DNA of 64,000 bases from Carnegiea gigantea. Lineage: Eukaryota; Streptophyta; Magnoliopsida; Caryophyllales; Cactaceae. Position numbers and translations under genes: made by a program. This document shows positions 43,993 through 54,156 of the stretch, piece by piece (the first letter of the stretch is position 1; the number at the start of each line of letters is the position of its first letter). The notes under the pieces were generated by a model. That model was not told the origin of the DNA. It made no database searches and worked only from the letters and a program-made list of their open reading frames with translations. The stretch lies in the NCBI GenBank assembly GCA_029747015.1, contig JAKOGI010000579.1:329001-393000 (forward strand), given 5' to 3'.

Positions 43993-45568
43993 TGTTGATT
44001 ATATTTAGTTTTGATGACAACAAATCCAAGTGTAAAAATTTGTCCAAGTAATGTTGCTCCGAACACGATCTCCAAACAGGCCTAACTGGTGTTTGTGATC
44101 TTTATTGTATTAACTGGTTTGCTACATGTGAGAACAAGTCTTCTAGACAGGTTTTACTTGGTGATTCCATATTAAGTCAAGAACACCATCTCGACAGTTG
44201 ATTGTAAAGCGTGTTCCTGAACTCTAGCAATGCAAAGAACAACCCCAGCAAACAAGGTGGCCTTGGTGTTCACAGCAACTCTACAAATCTCGGACAAGAT
44301 GATTGGTTCAAAACAAGAAGTCTTGGGTATATAGGTTTTATTTAATTAGACTCTTGTTAATATGCCAATATTGAAAACATCATTTTAAACACCTCTTAAA
44401 TCGGTATTTGCACTAAAGTACTTCAGAACACCAGTTGCGAACAACCCTGCAAACAGGGTGCCTAGGGTGTTTCTAAACTGCAGTGGCCATACCCGATTAT
44501 TTTTGAAAATTCATTTTGGTTGGCCAAGATCTCCAAAATACTTTCTTTGAATTTCAAAATTGTTATTTTTCTGGAGAGGATAGTTCTTGAAAATATTATG
44601 GAGATTTGCGAAAATAGGTTTGGGAGATTTGCCAAATCAAAAGATTCCTATGACTATATTTTCGGATTTGGTAAAAGCTGAAAATCTCTTTAAACCTCTT
44701 CACGGCTATGGGAAGATAAGGGTTATCTTTTAAGATAACAAAATCCCTTATATTTTGGGATAAATTCATCATTAGCCGTTAGAGAATATATTTGTTTGCA
44801 AAATCATTTTTCATACTTAGCTGAGTCTTTGGTTTTTGACTGTTGGACCTTGTGTTTAAAAACCGCAGCTTTTCTCTCCCGCAGAGAAGCCAAGAAGCAC
44901 ATAGAAAAAACTTAGACTGAAAAAGAGAAGCGACACAGCTTTCTGAAAAATCTGGAAAAAATCAGGAAACTCGGTTTTCACATTAAAATTCTTGAGCTTC
45001 ATTCTGAAAAGTAAAACCGTGACAAGCTGTGTTTGATTTGAGTTTTCAAACCATTGGCATAATAGGATCTTCATTGTACCTTACATCTGCTTAGTGAGAA
45101 GCACCCCCTGTAAGGTGTTTGTAACCCTGATCTTGAATCAGAAAAGTGAGTGAGTGTGTCCTAGTCGTGTGGACTTGGACGTGTCTAATCTTGCGAAGGT
45201 TGGACGTGGTGTAACCTGTCTTTGGGAAGAAGGTTACGTGGTTGCAAGTTGTAACAAGGTGTGTTACATTTGTAACGTGTGAAGCCCGTTAGTGAAAGTG
45301 GTTAAATCCTACACGAGGTAGGTCGTGGTTTTTCACACCTCAGTTGGGCTAGAGGTGTTTTCCACGTAAAAATTGTGTGTGCTTTATTTTCCGCATTTAT
45401 CTTGGTGATTTTCGCATCTGCAATATTTGAGAACACCCCGTGCAAACAAGCTATCAGGGTGTTTGTCATTTGAGAACAACCTCTGTGAGGGTGTTTGTTA
45501 TTTACAACGCGAAAATCAGACACCACAATTCACCCCCCTCTTGTGGTTGTATGCTCACGAACTCAACA
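43993..45568 (+). repeat. Copia 1 3' LTR (1576 bp)
   Basis: It is nearly identical to 34688-36257. The main difference is a 7-bp insertion near 44858. Most substitutions are transitions, as expected for methylated retroelement DNA. Confidence 0.95.
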
Positions 45569-45573
45569 ACATG

Positions 45574-46150
45574 TATCCAACAATTAAATAATTTCAATAA
45601 TTAACTTATACATATGTCTATTGTATCCAACAAATTAAATCCAACATCGTAATTTAAAATTTACAAATTAAACATAATAATTTCAATAATTAACTTATAC
45701 ATTTTTGCTTTTAAAGATTTTAAATTCTAACAATTCAAGGAAATTTTCAAATATTTAAACATATGATTAAGAATAAGTATGTAAAAAAAATTAGAAGTTA
45801 ATTCTTACAAATTCCTTCCCTTCACTTTTCATCTTAATTCTTCAACTTGACCTCCCAAGTATCTCTAACCCCCCCCAAAAAAAAATCATAACATAAATTA
45901 TTAGTCCAAAAAAACCAAATCATAAATTTAACTTACAAAACATAAACGAACGATTAACTCTTGGGTCCACTGTAGTATGGGTAAATATTTATTTGGTTCA
46001 CTAATTTTGGATAAATATTTTTGGATCCACTTAGGTCTGGGTAATAATTTTTGAAGTACTACTGTTTGGGTTACTATTCTTTTTTGGGCTTTCTTACAAA
46101 TATTCACAGTTATTAGGCTTTTTTTGCAAAACTAAGCTTATACTTTGGTT
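45574..46150. other. AT-rich interval between Copia 1 and virus copy 3, with quasi-periodic repeats
   Basis: The left part has a two-fold repeat around TTTCAATAATTAACTTATACAT (45594 and 45683 regions). From about 45960 to 46090 there is a loose ~30-bp repeat with GGTCCACT, GGTTCACT and GGATCCACTT starts. No gene is visible. Confidence 0.5.
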
Positions 46151-46529
46151 TGGACTTCTTATAATGACTTTATTAGTACTAGTTATCATAATCTATTACT
46201 TGTATCTCAAATATTATATTTTCTGTGATTAACAGTCCATCATGCTTAGCAAAATAATTAAAACTTAAATAGAGAGTTTCGACTATTACCTAAACTTAGT
46301 CAATGCTGGACCCCGATATTCCTCTACCTTTCGGTTTACAGAGATTGATAATCTCAACTCCACCTTCCTTAGATCAGGCACAACATAGATCCATTTCGTT
46401 TTATACCTCGGACCGTAGTCAATAATCAAGTTTTTAATCTTTTTCAAGGATATTGGAACTTTAATCAAGAAATTATAATATTTAAGACATAAGGTTCAAT
46501 TGAATAACGTTCCCTACTGGGAAGCTTCT

Positions 46530-46535
46530 TTTATT
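46530..46535 (-). promoter_or_regulatory. Pararetrovirus poly(A) signal (copy 3)
   Basis: AATAAA on the minus strand lies about 165 bases downstream of the TATA box at 46696-46701, consistent with a short terminal redundancy of the pregenomic RNA. Confidence 0.65.
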
Positions 46536-46689
46536 GAAAGCTTAGAGGGGGAAATATTACAATGGAAAGCTTTGAAGAAGGACTTAAACTAAGATCATTA
46601 GAGATGCTTGCTCATAGAGAAATGAAGAATCTCGACTTCTCTTTTGCTCAAGAATGCTCAAATGACCATGTCCCTTCTCGACATTGATA

Positions 46690-46710
46690 TCTCCTTTTAT
46701 AGAGGTTGGG
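46690..46710 (-). promoter_or_regulatory. Pararetrovirus promoter TATA box (copy 3)
   Basis: The minus strand reads CCTCTATAAAAGGAG, with TATAAA at 46696-46701, in the same place as copy 2 after the last coding region. Confidence 0.7.
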
Positions 46711-46899
46711 GGTACATAGGATGGCCTAATAGATACAATATATAGTGATTTTTCACATGGCTACTGTACGTAAAGACTTTTCATAGGGCTACTGTATACA
46801 CTTGCGACTATAGTACACTGCTTTATGTTACAGACCTAACACTTGTACAATAATGGAGCAATTACTTTTCAGAGCTTTTAATGATGACAAGACTAGTCA

Positions 46900-47980
46900 T
46901 CATTATTGAGATTCTGCATGCTTTCATCTCTAAGTATATTTTTCAGACCATCATTATCAGGATAATCATCAAAATCTTCATCTAATTGAAGATGCTCCAG
47001 GTCCCATTTCTCAAATAATTCAAGAAGATATTTCTTTCCTTTTTATGATAAAAATTTTCTAGCTCCAACATCAAAGAGGTAATCAAAGATATCTTCTGAG
47101 ACTGCTCCTTCCACCTTCATGTGTTCTTTAAAGTCATTGTCATAGGCGAAAGTAGTATTTCCACAATGCATCAACGTTTTTCCTTGTTCAAATAATGCTC
47201 AACTTTGACGACAGATGTTGTAAAAACTAATAGCTCTTGCTAAAGCAGGATCAGTAACAAACTCTCCTCATTCTAGAAACCATTCTTTTCGTTGATCATA
47301 GGGATCATCGTAATCAACAATCTGAACCATATAATGGACTGGTTTGACTTTTTCATTTCTATATTCGATTAGTGCACAATGTACCTCCAAATATAGGGGT
47401 CTGCTATATGGAATTTTTGCTGGTCTGTCAGGAGATGTGAGAATTCAATGGATCTTCTTGAACATGCATTGCTGGAATTTGGTTAGGGTTGAGAAAAATA
47501 GGAACTCTGGATCTGGGATTTTCATAAAGTAAACTATCATTCTGTATTCCCAGACTTTAATGAGAGGGTCATTTGGAGAGATTGAGTTGGCTGGAAAACT
47601 AACACCACCAACTCCAGACTTATCAGAAAAATAGATCATTGTACTCCAAGACTCCTAAATATCATAAGAATAGTTATGATAATAATCGCAGCAGGCTATA
47701 TGCCACTCATTGAACCATTTCTCTTGGATATGAGAGCTTATTTTTTCTTGAATATCATAAAGACATCTAAGGTAACTAACTTGTAACTCTAAAAGGGAAA
47801 ATCTTTGGGCTATTAGGTAGGCGGAAGATAGTTGACCAAAGCATGATATACTTTTTGTATAGAACTCCAAATTATCAATAAGAACTTTGCAAGAAGGTGA
47901 AACCCATTCTAGTAGCAATGGCATTTCGCTATAGATTTCCTCCTTTTTTAGCAGGAGGTCTGCTTTAATGACCATCATTG
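46900..47980 (-). pseudogene. Conserved C-terminal domain of unknown function (copy 3)
   Basis: The open piece 47655-47978 (107 codons) has a Leu-rich start and the WFNEWHIACCDYYHNYSYDI block that copy 2 also shows. The RIHW and FEVY-like blocks follow at 47470-47380. The domain ends in an acidic stretch near 46960. Its preservation over roughly 340 codons in three independent fossils argues that it was a real protein domain. Confidence 0.6.
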
Positions 47981-47989
47981 GCGAGTTCT

Positions 47990-49030
47990 TGAGTTAAACT
48001 ATCTTCCAGAGAGTTCTTTGATCCCTCTATATGTTCAATAGAGAAGAAAAACTAGTTAAGTTATAATTGCCAATGCAGAAGTTACCCTTGTGCTTGCATA
48101 TTTGATACATTCTTTTTCACAAAACCAAGTATTCTTTGCAAGTAGTTCAAATAAGAAAAGCTTTTGGGGCTAAAAAGATTAAGAACTTTTTAATTCCCCT
48201 TATTACTATAAGAATTTCTTTTTTTATCGTGGGATAGTTGCACTCTGCCTTATCAAAACTTCCACTGCAATATTTGTAGAGTTTTTTGCCTTCTTTGATT
48301 TTGAGTACTGCACTCCAGTGCTCGTTGCTGATATCTGTCTTGGTTTAGCTGTTCAACTAACTTTTTTCTTGAGTTTTTGCTGTAATGGCTTTCTTGGTTT
48401 AGCTAAATCTTTAATGAAATCTGAATCATAGGTAAGACCTCCAAGAAACCTTTGTAACTACTTCCTATCTTCAATTTTTTCAAGAAAATTTTCTATTTTT
48501 TCCAGAATGTGTTATCTCTAGACTTAAGAACTCGATTTCTTGTTCAGCATAAATGCACTTGCATTTTTCAAGTATGATACCATAACCAATTAATCTTTGG
48601 GTGACAACTAAGATATCATCTTTGTACTGTTCTATAGTTTTGAAAAAGAGAAGGATATCATCGATGTAAATTAAACAAATTATTAAGGCCTTTAAAGATA
48701 TTATCCATTCTTCTTTAAAATATCTAAGGTGCATTTTCAAGACCAAATGACATTACTATCCATTCATAATATCCTTGTGAGGCACTAAATGCAGTTAAAG
48801 GAATGCTTTCTTTATCCATCTTTATCTGCCAATATCCACTTTTGCAATACATTTTCGAGAATCAAGAGGCTCCTTAAATTCAATTAAAAAGGACTGTTTT
48901 GTTAGAAATATAATATCCATCAAAGACAGTGATATCATTAAGCTTTTTGTAATTGATCACCATCCTTGCTTTTTCTCTTTTCTCTTCTGCATGATTTCTT
49001 ACCATGAAAGCGGGACTGGTGTGAGGACTC
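47990..49030 (-). pseudogene. Reverse transcriptase and RNase H remnants (copy 3)
   Basis: RT blocks matching copies 1 and 2 run from about 49030 to 48480. The YIDDILLFFKTIEQYKDD segment lies in the open frame 48480-48746 and its catalytic pair is intact. RNase H is shortened by a deletion of about 120 bases near 48340, and stops occur between the pieces. Confidence 0.8.
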
Positions 49031-49446
49031 TTGTTATTCCTGATTAATCCTTTATCCAGAAGTTCTTTGATTTATTTATCAAATCCCTGGATATCCTGGT
49101 GTGTATACACCATTTGTTTGACTTGGATAATAGTGTTGGGGTTTAATAGATTGATTTTAGCAAATGTTTTATCTTTATCTCGAAACTTCTGTGGATTATC
49201 AGAGTAGAGTTCTTTGCATAATTTTTTTTGTTATTCGACAATCTAGTTTTTAATAGATAACTCAAGTAATAAAATTGTTAATGCTACCTCTCGTTGTGCC
49301 AGCATTACCTTCTCACCACACTGGCTCCGTGTAAATTCAATTTTCTGATGAGTATAAGCCTTACTTAATTTTTCAATAGGAACTGAGTGACCACTAATTG
49401 TGAATATTATCTGGTTTATGGTCTGTGTGCATGGAGAATATAATCT

Positions 49447-50058
49447 CTAAAAATTATTTCCAATAATCATATCATGAAAAGGTTGATCAGTAGCCCATAG
49501 AACTAGTAAAATGCATTGAACTCCTCCTAATTCTATAGATAACCCTTCTATTGGTTCATTGTGATGCATGATGCTATTATTTGCTATCCTCACTTGTAGA
49601 GGATTTTTAGCTTTTTTCCATATAAACTCAAGAAATAATGATATTTTCCTAAAGTATACAGAACAACCACTATCTTTGTAGGCACACAACTCATATTCAT
49701 TGCATTCCTCTAAGCAAACGTTTATTGGGATATAAATGCTATTAGGATTTGTGTTGGTGATTTCATAGCATATCTCCATAGTCATATTTTTGACTAATTT
49801 ATCCTCATAAATTGGCTTACTAATAGTTCTTGTTTCGTGCCCAATGACTTTTCTTTCTGGACTCATACTTCGGTCTACACTATGTCTTACGGATTCAAAA
49901 GTCATTCTACTCATTTCACTAGTCACACTCATTGTATCATCTTCTTTAAGCTCTTCTTTAGCTGATGAAGATCCTTCTTCCCAGTTTGATCTAGCACTCA
50001 TGCTTCTTAATAATTGAGGTTTAATCGTAATTTTACCATTCTCATTAATTTTTATCAC
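49447..50058 (-). pseudogene. Basic linker and aspartic protease (copy 3)
   Basis: A 203-codon open frame, the longest in any virus copy here, begins with a Lys/Ser-rich linker (residues 1-90). It ends with the protease, where the KDSGCSVYFRK motif (about residue 132) keeps the catalytic Asp-Ser-Gly. The protease would mature the polyprotein. Intactness over this length is by chance or recency; the neighbouring domains are broken. Confidence 0.75.
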
Positions 50059-50249
50059 ATTTTTCTTATTGATTTTTGTAGGGTTGGCAAAGCTAGATAT
50101 CTATGAGTGATCAATCTTTATCTCTTATGGATTAGATTTAATCCTTTAGATCTTTTGCATAGGAGTAGGGCTTTCAAATTTTTCTGCATCTATCATGGTA
50201 ACCTTAGTCTTTGGATCTATAGTATTATCTAATTTGTAGATAATTTTTC

Positions 50250-50640
50250 AGAATATCCTTAATGGATATTCTCATCTTTTCATGTCCATTCTAACTGTTT
50301 TTATCTTAGGGATAGGATATTTTTAGCAAACTCATCCTTTAGACTCACATGATATCCAGGTCTACATATGAATCCTACTGATCCATTACATAAGTTTGTC
50401 TTTATCCCTGTGATGATTTAATTATTGAACTTGGTATGCCTAATATCATAAAGCAAAGTATACAGATCAATATCTTTACCATAATATTGTAATGGAGTGA
50501 TTTGAATTTGGACACTGCCAACATGGATATATTTATACGTTCTATCTTTGTTATGCTTAAGGATGTTTTTTCAATTAATGAGATCAACTTCTCCCACATT
50601 ATACTCACAATCTCTGATTTCTAGATCCCCTTCCATCACC
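50250..50640 (-). pseudogene. Movement protein core (copy 3)
   Basis: It is colinear with 13010-13402 and has the same IHVGSVQIQI, GKDIDLYTLL and VSLKDEF blocks, but broken by frameshifts; the open piece 50402-50608 is in another phase. It again follows the zinc-knuckle region. Confidence 0.65.
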
Positions 50641-50714
50641 TCACATACGTAGTTGCTTTTTAATTGAAAAATGGACTTTTTATAGATCATGTCTTTCTGG
50701 ATTATGTGAAGAAC

Positions 50715-52362
50715 TCAATCTCCTTTGACTTCTTCATTGCGATTGTCTACAACAAACTCTTCTCCTTGAAGATCACCAAGACTGATTGAGCCACTTTCCA
50801 TCATATGGCTTGTTTTTTCATAATCACTTTCTTCATATTTATTATCCATTATAATTTCAACAATCCCTTTGTTGTTACTTAAAGTCAAGTCTAATGCCTC
50901 ATCCTCACTAAGCCCAATATAATCTAGGCTACCCAAAGTTTCAATAAGCTTGTTATTCTTCCTATTTTTGCATTCATTAGCATAATGTCCTGCTTCTCTG
51001 CCCAACATTTGCAATTGTTTTTTCCTGCAAGACAATAAGCTGCTTTCCTAAAAAATCTTCTTTTTCTAGGACTTGGTTTGTTATAATATTTTCTTCTATC
51101 GGATATAAGTCGAAACCTACAAGTATCAAAGCTCTTTTTCTTATAAAATTTTCTCTACCCTCTACTTATCAAATCTCTTTTTCTTATAAAATTTTCTCTT
51201 CTGTCTCCTTTCAGGTTCTTTTTCCTATTAGTGAGGTGAATCCCAACCAGTTAGGAATTGCTCCTTAATTTTCATTTGCTTTTGGAGATCAAGATATTGA
51301 TCATTTATCCATTTTCTTAAATAAGAGATTCTTGAACCAAGGATATCAATGACACCAGCACGTTCAAGCCGCCATGCAATGTATTTTTAATTAATTATGA
51401 AATTTATTGGATATGGCAATTTATCATAGAATATGCCATGATTAGTTTCATTATACCCAATTCTGTTATAATATGTACTAAATTTAGCAATATAATTTTT
51501 TAGATATCTCATATCCCACAGTTCTATGTTATTAATCTTTCTCTGCCATTCTCTCGCATTTTCTTCTGCCATTCTCTCGCATTTTCTTCGGAATCAAGTT
51601 TAGCTTCGATAAATTCGATTTCAATTTCTTTACATAGATTTTAAACATTGCAGCTAGGGTTTTCGTCATTCTTAATGTATTTTTACCATCTTCATTTAAT
51701 AAATTATACCAGTCAGCTATAGTACCAGAAAAACTATATTCGATGTAATTTAAGAAATTTGCAGCAGTCTATGTAGTGTTTAGGTTTAAGACACTATTCA
51801 TACCTCTTTTCTAATGTTCAAATATTTCTTCTATATTGTGAGTTTTATCTATGTTTAAGATGTAACCTGTCTGACTAATTGGGGTAAGGCCAACTTCTTC
51901 AAAGGTTGTAGTTTTCCTTCGAATGAACCCGAAAGAAAAATTGGTTGTACGTCCTCCTAGAACGTACCTAGATCTTATAAAATGAGTATTTCTTCGAGAA
52001 GGTTCAACAAATTCTTCAGATTTAGGAAGAACATTGTTAATAAGATTGGTCTCTATCTCACTTAAGTCGAGTTCTTATCCGATTTCATTAATCTCATCTT
52101 CAACAGTCATTTTATCATTCTTTTAATCTAATTTTCTTCTAATTTCTTCTAAAGCTAATACATTAAGATCTTCTAGTTTGATGAGGTTCATCTGCTAATA
52201 TCTTTCTTTTTTTAATAAGATATTATTAGCTGCTTCATTATCATCAGATAAAACGTCATATTTATTACTAATTGCACCCATGATCTTGTTTAATTCTTTT
52301 GGATTCCGATCTTTCTCGAACATATTCTGTAGTCGTTCAAGAGTATACTGCTTAAACTCCAT
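50715..52362 (-). pseudogene. Coat-protein region and zinc knuckle (copy 3)
   Basis: The polyprotein ATG is complementary to 52360-52362. The coat core with ARE-WQRKINNIE and a Tyr-rich segment lies in 51387-51572. The zinc knuckle near 50985-51025 has lost its second Cys through a 4-base deletion, which also shifts the frame. The acidic segment (50715-50950) follows with SEDEALDLTL. A short repeat around CTGCCATTCTCTCGCATTTTC is duplicated at about 51545-51588. Confidence 0.65.
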
Positions 52363-52741
52363 CTTCTTCTTGTTTTTCTATTTTTTCAGCTGATTTTTCA
52401 CCTGATTTTTCTCTTAATTCCTTTTGAATTTTTATATCGTGTAAAGGAAATAAAATTTTGTTTTTTGGGTTTTGGAAAGGATATTTATGCTGAAATGGAG
52501 TACTAATACTAGAAGTAGCTTTTCCGCTATGTCTTACTTCGCTAACTAGAGAAAGATGAATTACCGATATTTGCTTCTTAAGCTCCTTGACTTCGGTTTT
52601 AATTTTAGCTAATTCTACTTTTAATTCTAAAACTATATCAGTGATATAATTTAATTGAGGTGCTATTGGAAAAAGGCCTTCCAGTTGGTGAACAATATGT
52701 GAATAATTTGGTCTAGGGCAAGCAGGTGATGATTCTAGCAT
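52352..52741 (-). CDS. Small coiled-coil ORF1 of the pararetrovirus (copy 3, open)
   Basis: It runs 129 codons from ATG 52741 to TAA, unbroken. A heptad-like segment (residues about 36-66, LELKVELAKIKTEVKELKKQ) predicts a coiled coil, and the C-terminus is very rich in Lys and Glu. It ends by overlapping the polyprotein ATG by 11 bases (52352-52362), the same geometry as in copy 2. Position and coiled coil recall the virion-associated small proteins of Caulimoviridae, but I cannot assign it. No promoter evidence for host expression is seen. Confidence 0.65.
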   Translation of the reverse strand: MLESSPACPRPNYSHIVHQLEGLFPIAPQLNYITDIVLELKVELAKIKTEVKELKKQISVIHLSLVSEVRHSGKATSSISTPFQHKYPFQNPKNKILFPLHDIKIQKELREKSGEKSAEKIEKQEEDGV

Positions 52742-52818
52742 TAGTCACAGTTAGTCACAGTTAAATAGCTTAATTAATCACTAATTAACTTAATTATCTT
52801 AATTATTTTTGGTCACGT

Positions 52819-52831
52819 GCCTCTAATACCA
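52819..52831 (-). other. Degenerate tRNA-Met primer site (copy 3)
   Basis: The minus strand reads TGGTATTAGAGGC, with two mismatches to the canonical site, at the same distance upstream of ORF1 as in copy 2. Confidence 0.65.
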
Positions 52832-52989
52832 ATTGAAAGAGGGCGTCGAGTACTACTTATAAGTAGAAAACTACAAGCACAAACTTGGATGGACCTTGAA
52901 ATATTTTTTCAAAATTGCCGAGTCAGAAAAATATTAGGTCAAACTCGATGGACTTGGAAGTAATTTTTCCAACATAAACATAGCTAAAT

Positions 52990-53345
52990 TATAAATATTA
53001 CTTACTTACCTAAAAAATTTTCCTCTTAACTTTTCACTTCCATAGCACTCAAAATTTCATCTTAAAATGAGAGAATTTTAGATGGAAAATGAGAGGTATT
53101 TTGTGACAAATTAGTCACATTGATTTGTTGGTATTTATAGGTAATTTTCAAATTCAAAAAAAAAAGTAAAACATTCCCAAAAATAGCCGTTGGGCATCCA
53201 ACGGCTAGAATTTTGCTTAGCCCAATGCTGGTTAACGAATCCAAGCCTAACAGTAACGTTCCAATTTCTTTTTTTTCCCCCTTCTGGAATGGAACACAAT
53301 GTTCCATTCATAAGTGCAGAGTGAAACGTTGCGTTCCAAAAGTAG
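52990..53345 (-). promoter_or_regulatory. Promoter-like region resembling a PIF/Harbinger 5' end
   Basis: On the minus strand a GGAATGGAACA-rich segment (53340-53270) is followed by a perfect hairpin AGCCGTTGG-GCAT-CCAACGGCT (53185-53206). A TATA box, CTATAAATAC (53131-53140), and a C/T-rich transcribed leader come next. GGAATGG subterminal words and this layout are common at the 5' ends of plant Harbinger elements. It could be the start of the element whose ORFs lie at 33531-16880. The assignment is inference. Confidence 0.35.
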
Positions 53346-53587
53346 ACAAAAAGAAATACCTGCGAGGTGAAATGCTATGTCAGACATGCCCCGCCCCCGT
53401 TACTGCACAGCCATCCTATCGCGTGGAACGCAAGGCCCACCCTAGCACGTGTTCCTTGTGGCTGCGAATGGCTTTAATACAATATACCTATATAGAAATT
53501 AAAGGCCACATATACTTCTTTCATTCAGTTCTCTCATTCTTTCTACCCTCTTAAGGGTCACCCACTCCATTAATTTTTTTTATCTTT

Positions 53588-53590
<3 letters not shown>

Positions 53591-53631
<41 letters not shown>
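53591..53631. repeat. (TC)n microsatellite
   Basis: About twenty uninterrupted TC dinucleotides lie next to the presumed LINE 3' end. Confidence 0.95.
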
Positions 53632-53633
<2 letters not shown>

Positions 53634-53828
53634 GATAAGGAAGAGAAATCATTTCATTACCATAGTCAAAGGAGGATTAAATAATCTACAATACCCTAAA
53701 AGGAGGGTAGTATACTCAGGCCTCCAGGGTAAGAACTGCACCAGTATGTTCCTTACTTTCATTTTCTTACAAATGTTATCCATAAACTAAATTTTTTGTC
53801 TAATTAAACAAGCCCAGTATAATGTTCA
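53632..53828 (-). pseudogene. LINE 2, 3' tail (separated by Copia 2)
   Basis: On the minus strand this reads as a plausible LINE 3' untranslated end (GGTAATGAAATG near its end). It continues the LINE at 61106-62265 once Copia 2 and one copy of its GTTCA duplication are removed. No coding sequence is present. Confidence 0.5.
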
Positions 53829-54142
53829 TGCCAGCCAACCCCAATTACATGAGGGTTACCTGCCACATAAGCCATCTAAGCAGTGGCAGTTATGTAAACT
53901 AAACATATATAAAGAGGGGTTTAGGGAATAAGTTAGTATCAAAAATATCAACCCTAAAACTAAACACCTCCTGTCTCTCCTCCTCTCTCACAGCTATCCC
54001 GCCATCAATGGGAATTGGGTTTTGGATTCAATGGTGACTCTAGTAGCTGTCGATTGATTATTCGTATTGGTTTGTAAGCGATTCCCAAGCAACGAGATCC
54101 TTCGCTTCCGCAACACTAAGGTATGTCCTTAAACTACCAACA
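53829..54142 (+). repeat. Copia 2 5' LTR
   Basis: It starts TGCCAGCCAACCCC and ends CTACCAACA. It aligns without gaps to the start of 60776-61100. A TATA-like CATATATAAAGAGGGG lies at about 53905-53920 and is conserved in the 3' LTR. Confidence 0.9.
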
Positions 54143-54143
54143 G

Positions 54144-54156
54144 TAGTATCAGAGCC
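54144..54156 (+). other. Copia 2 primer-binding site
   Basis: TAGTATCAGAGCC, one base after the LTR, is the tRNA-Met site with one mismatch. Confidence 0.8.

Larger units (their letters stand above)
34688..45568 (+). mobile_element. Copia 1: complete SIRE-like LTR retrotransposon with third ORF
   Basis: This 10,881-bp element has a perfect 5-bp duplication ACATG (34683-34687 and 45569-45573). Both LTRs run TGTTG...CAACA. The primer site is TGGTATCAGAGC. Gag, then protease-integrase-RT-RNase H in Copia order, is followed by an envelope-like ORF and two AAAAGGGGGAA polypurine motifs. Large LTRs, a Gag with UBN2-type core, an extra ORF after pol and repeated polypurine motifs fit the SIRE/Maximus lineage. 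By hand the LTRs differ at about 20 positions and four short indels in 1570 bp. It is disabled by a frameshift, several in-frame stops and an integrase active-site change. Confidence 0.95.
46150..52885 (-). mobile_element. Endogenous pararetrovirus, copy 3 (near full length)
   Basis: It is colinear with copy 2 on the same strand, from a degenerate primer site (52819-52831) through ORF1, coat, knuckle, movement protein, protease, RT, RNase H and C-terminal domain to promoter and leader. About 6.7 kb is present. Deletions relative to copy 2 lie in the RNase H tether (near 48340) and after RT (near 48510). The longest intact pieces are ORF1 and a 203-codon linker-protease frame. Confidence 0.88.

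Noticed and set aside
53213..53554. 113-codon plus-strand frame
   Set aside because: It runs through the promoter-like region and has no recognisable motif or conserved counterpart.
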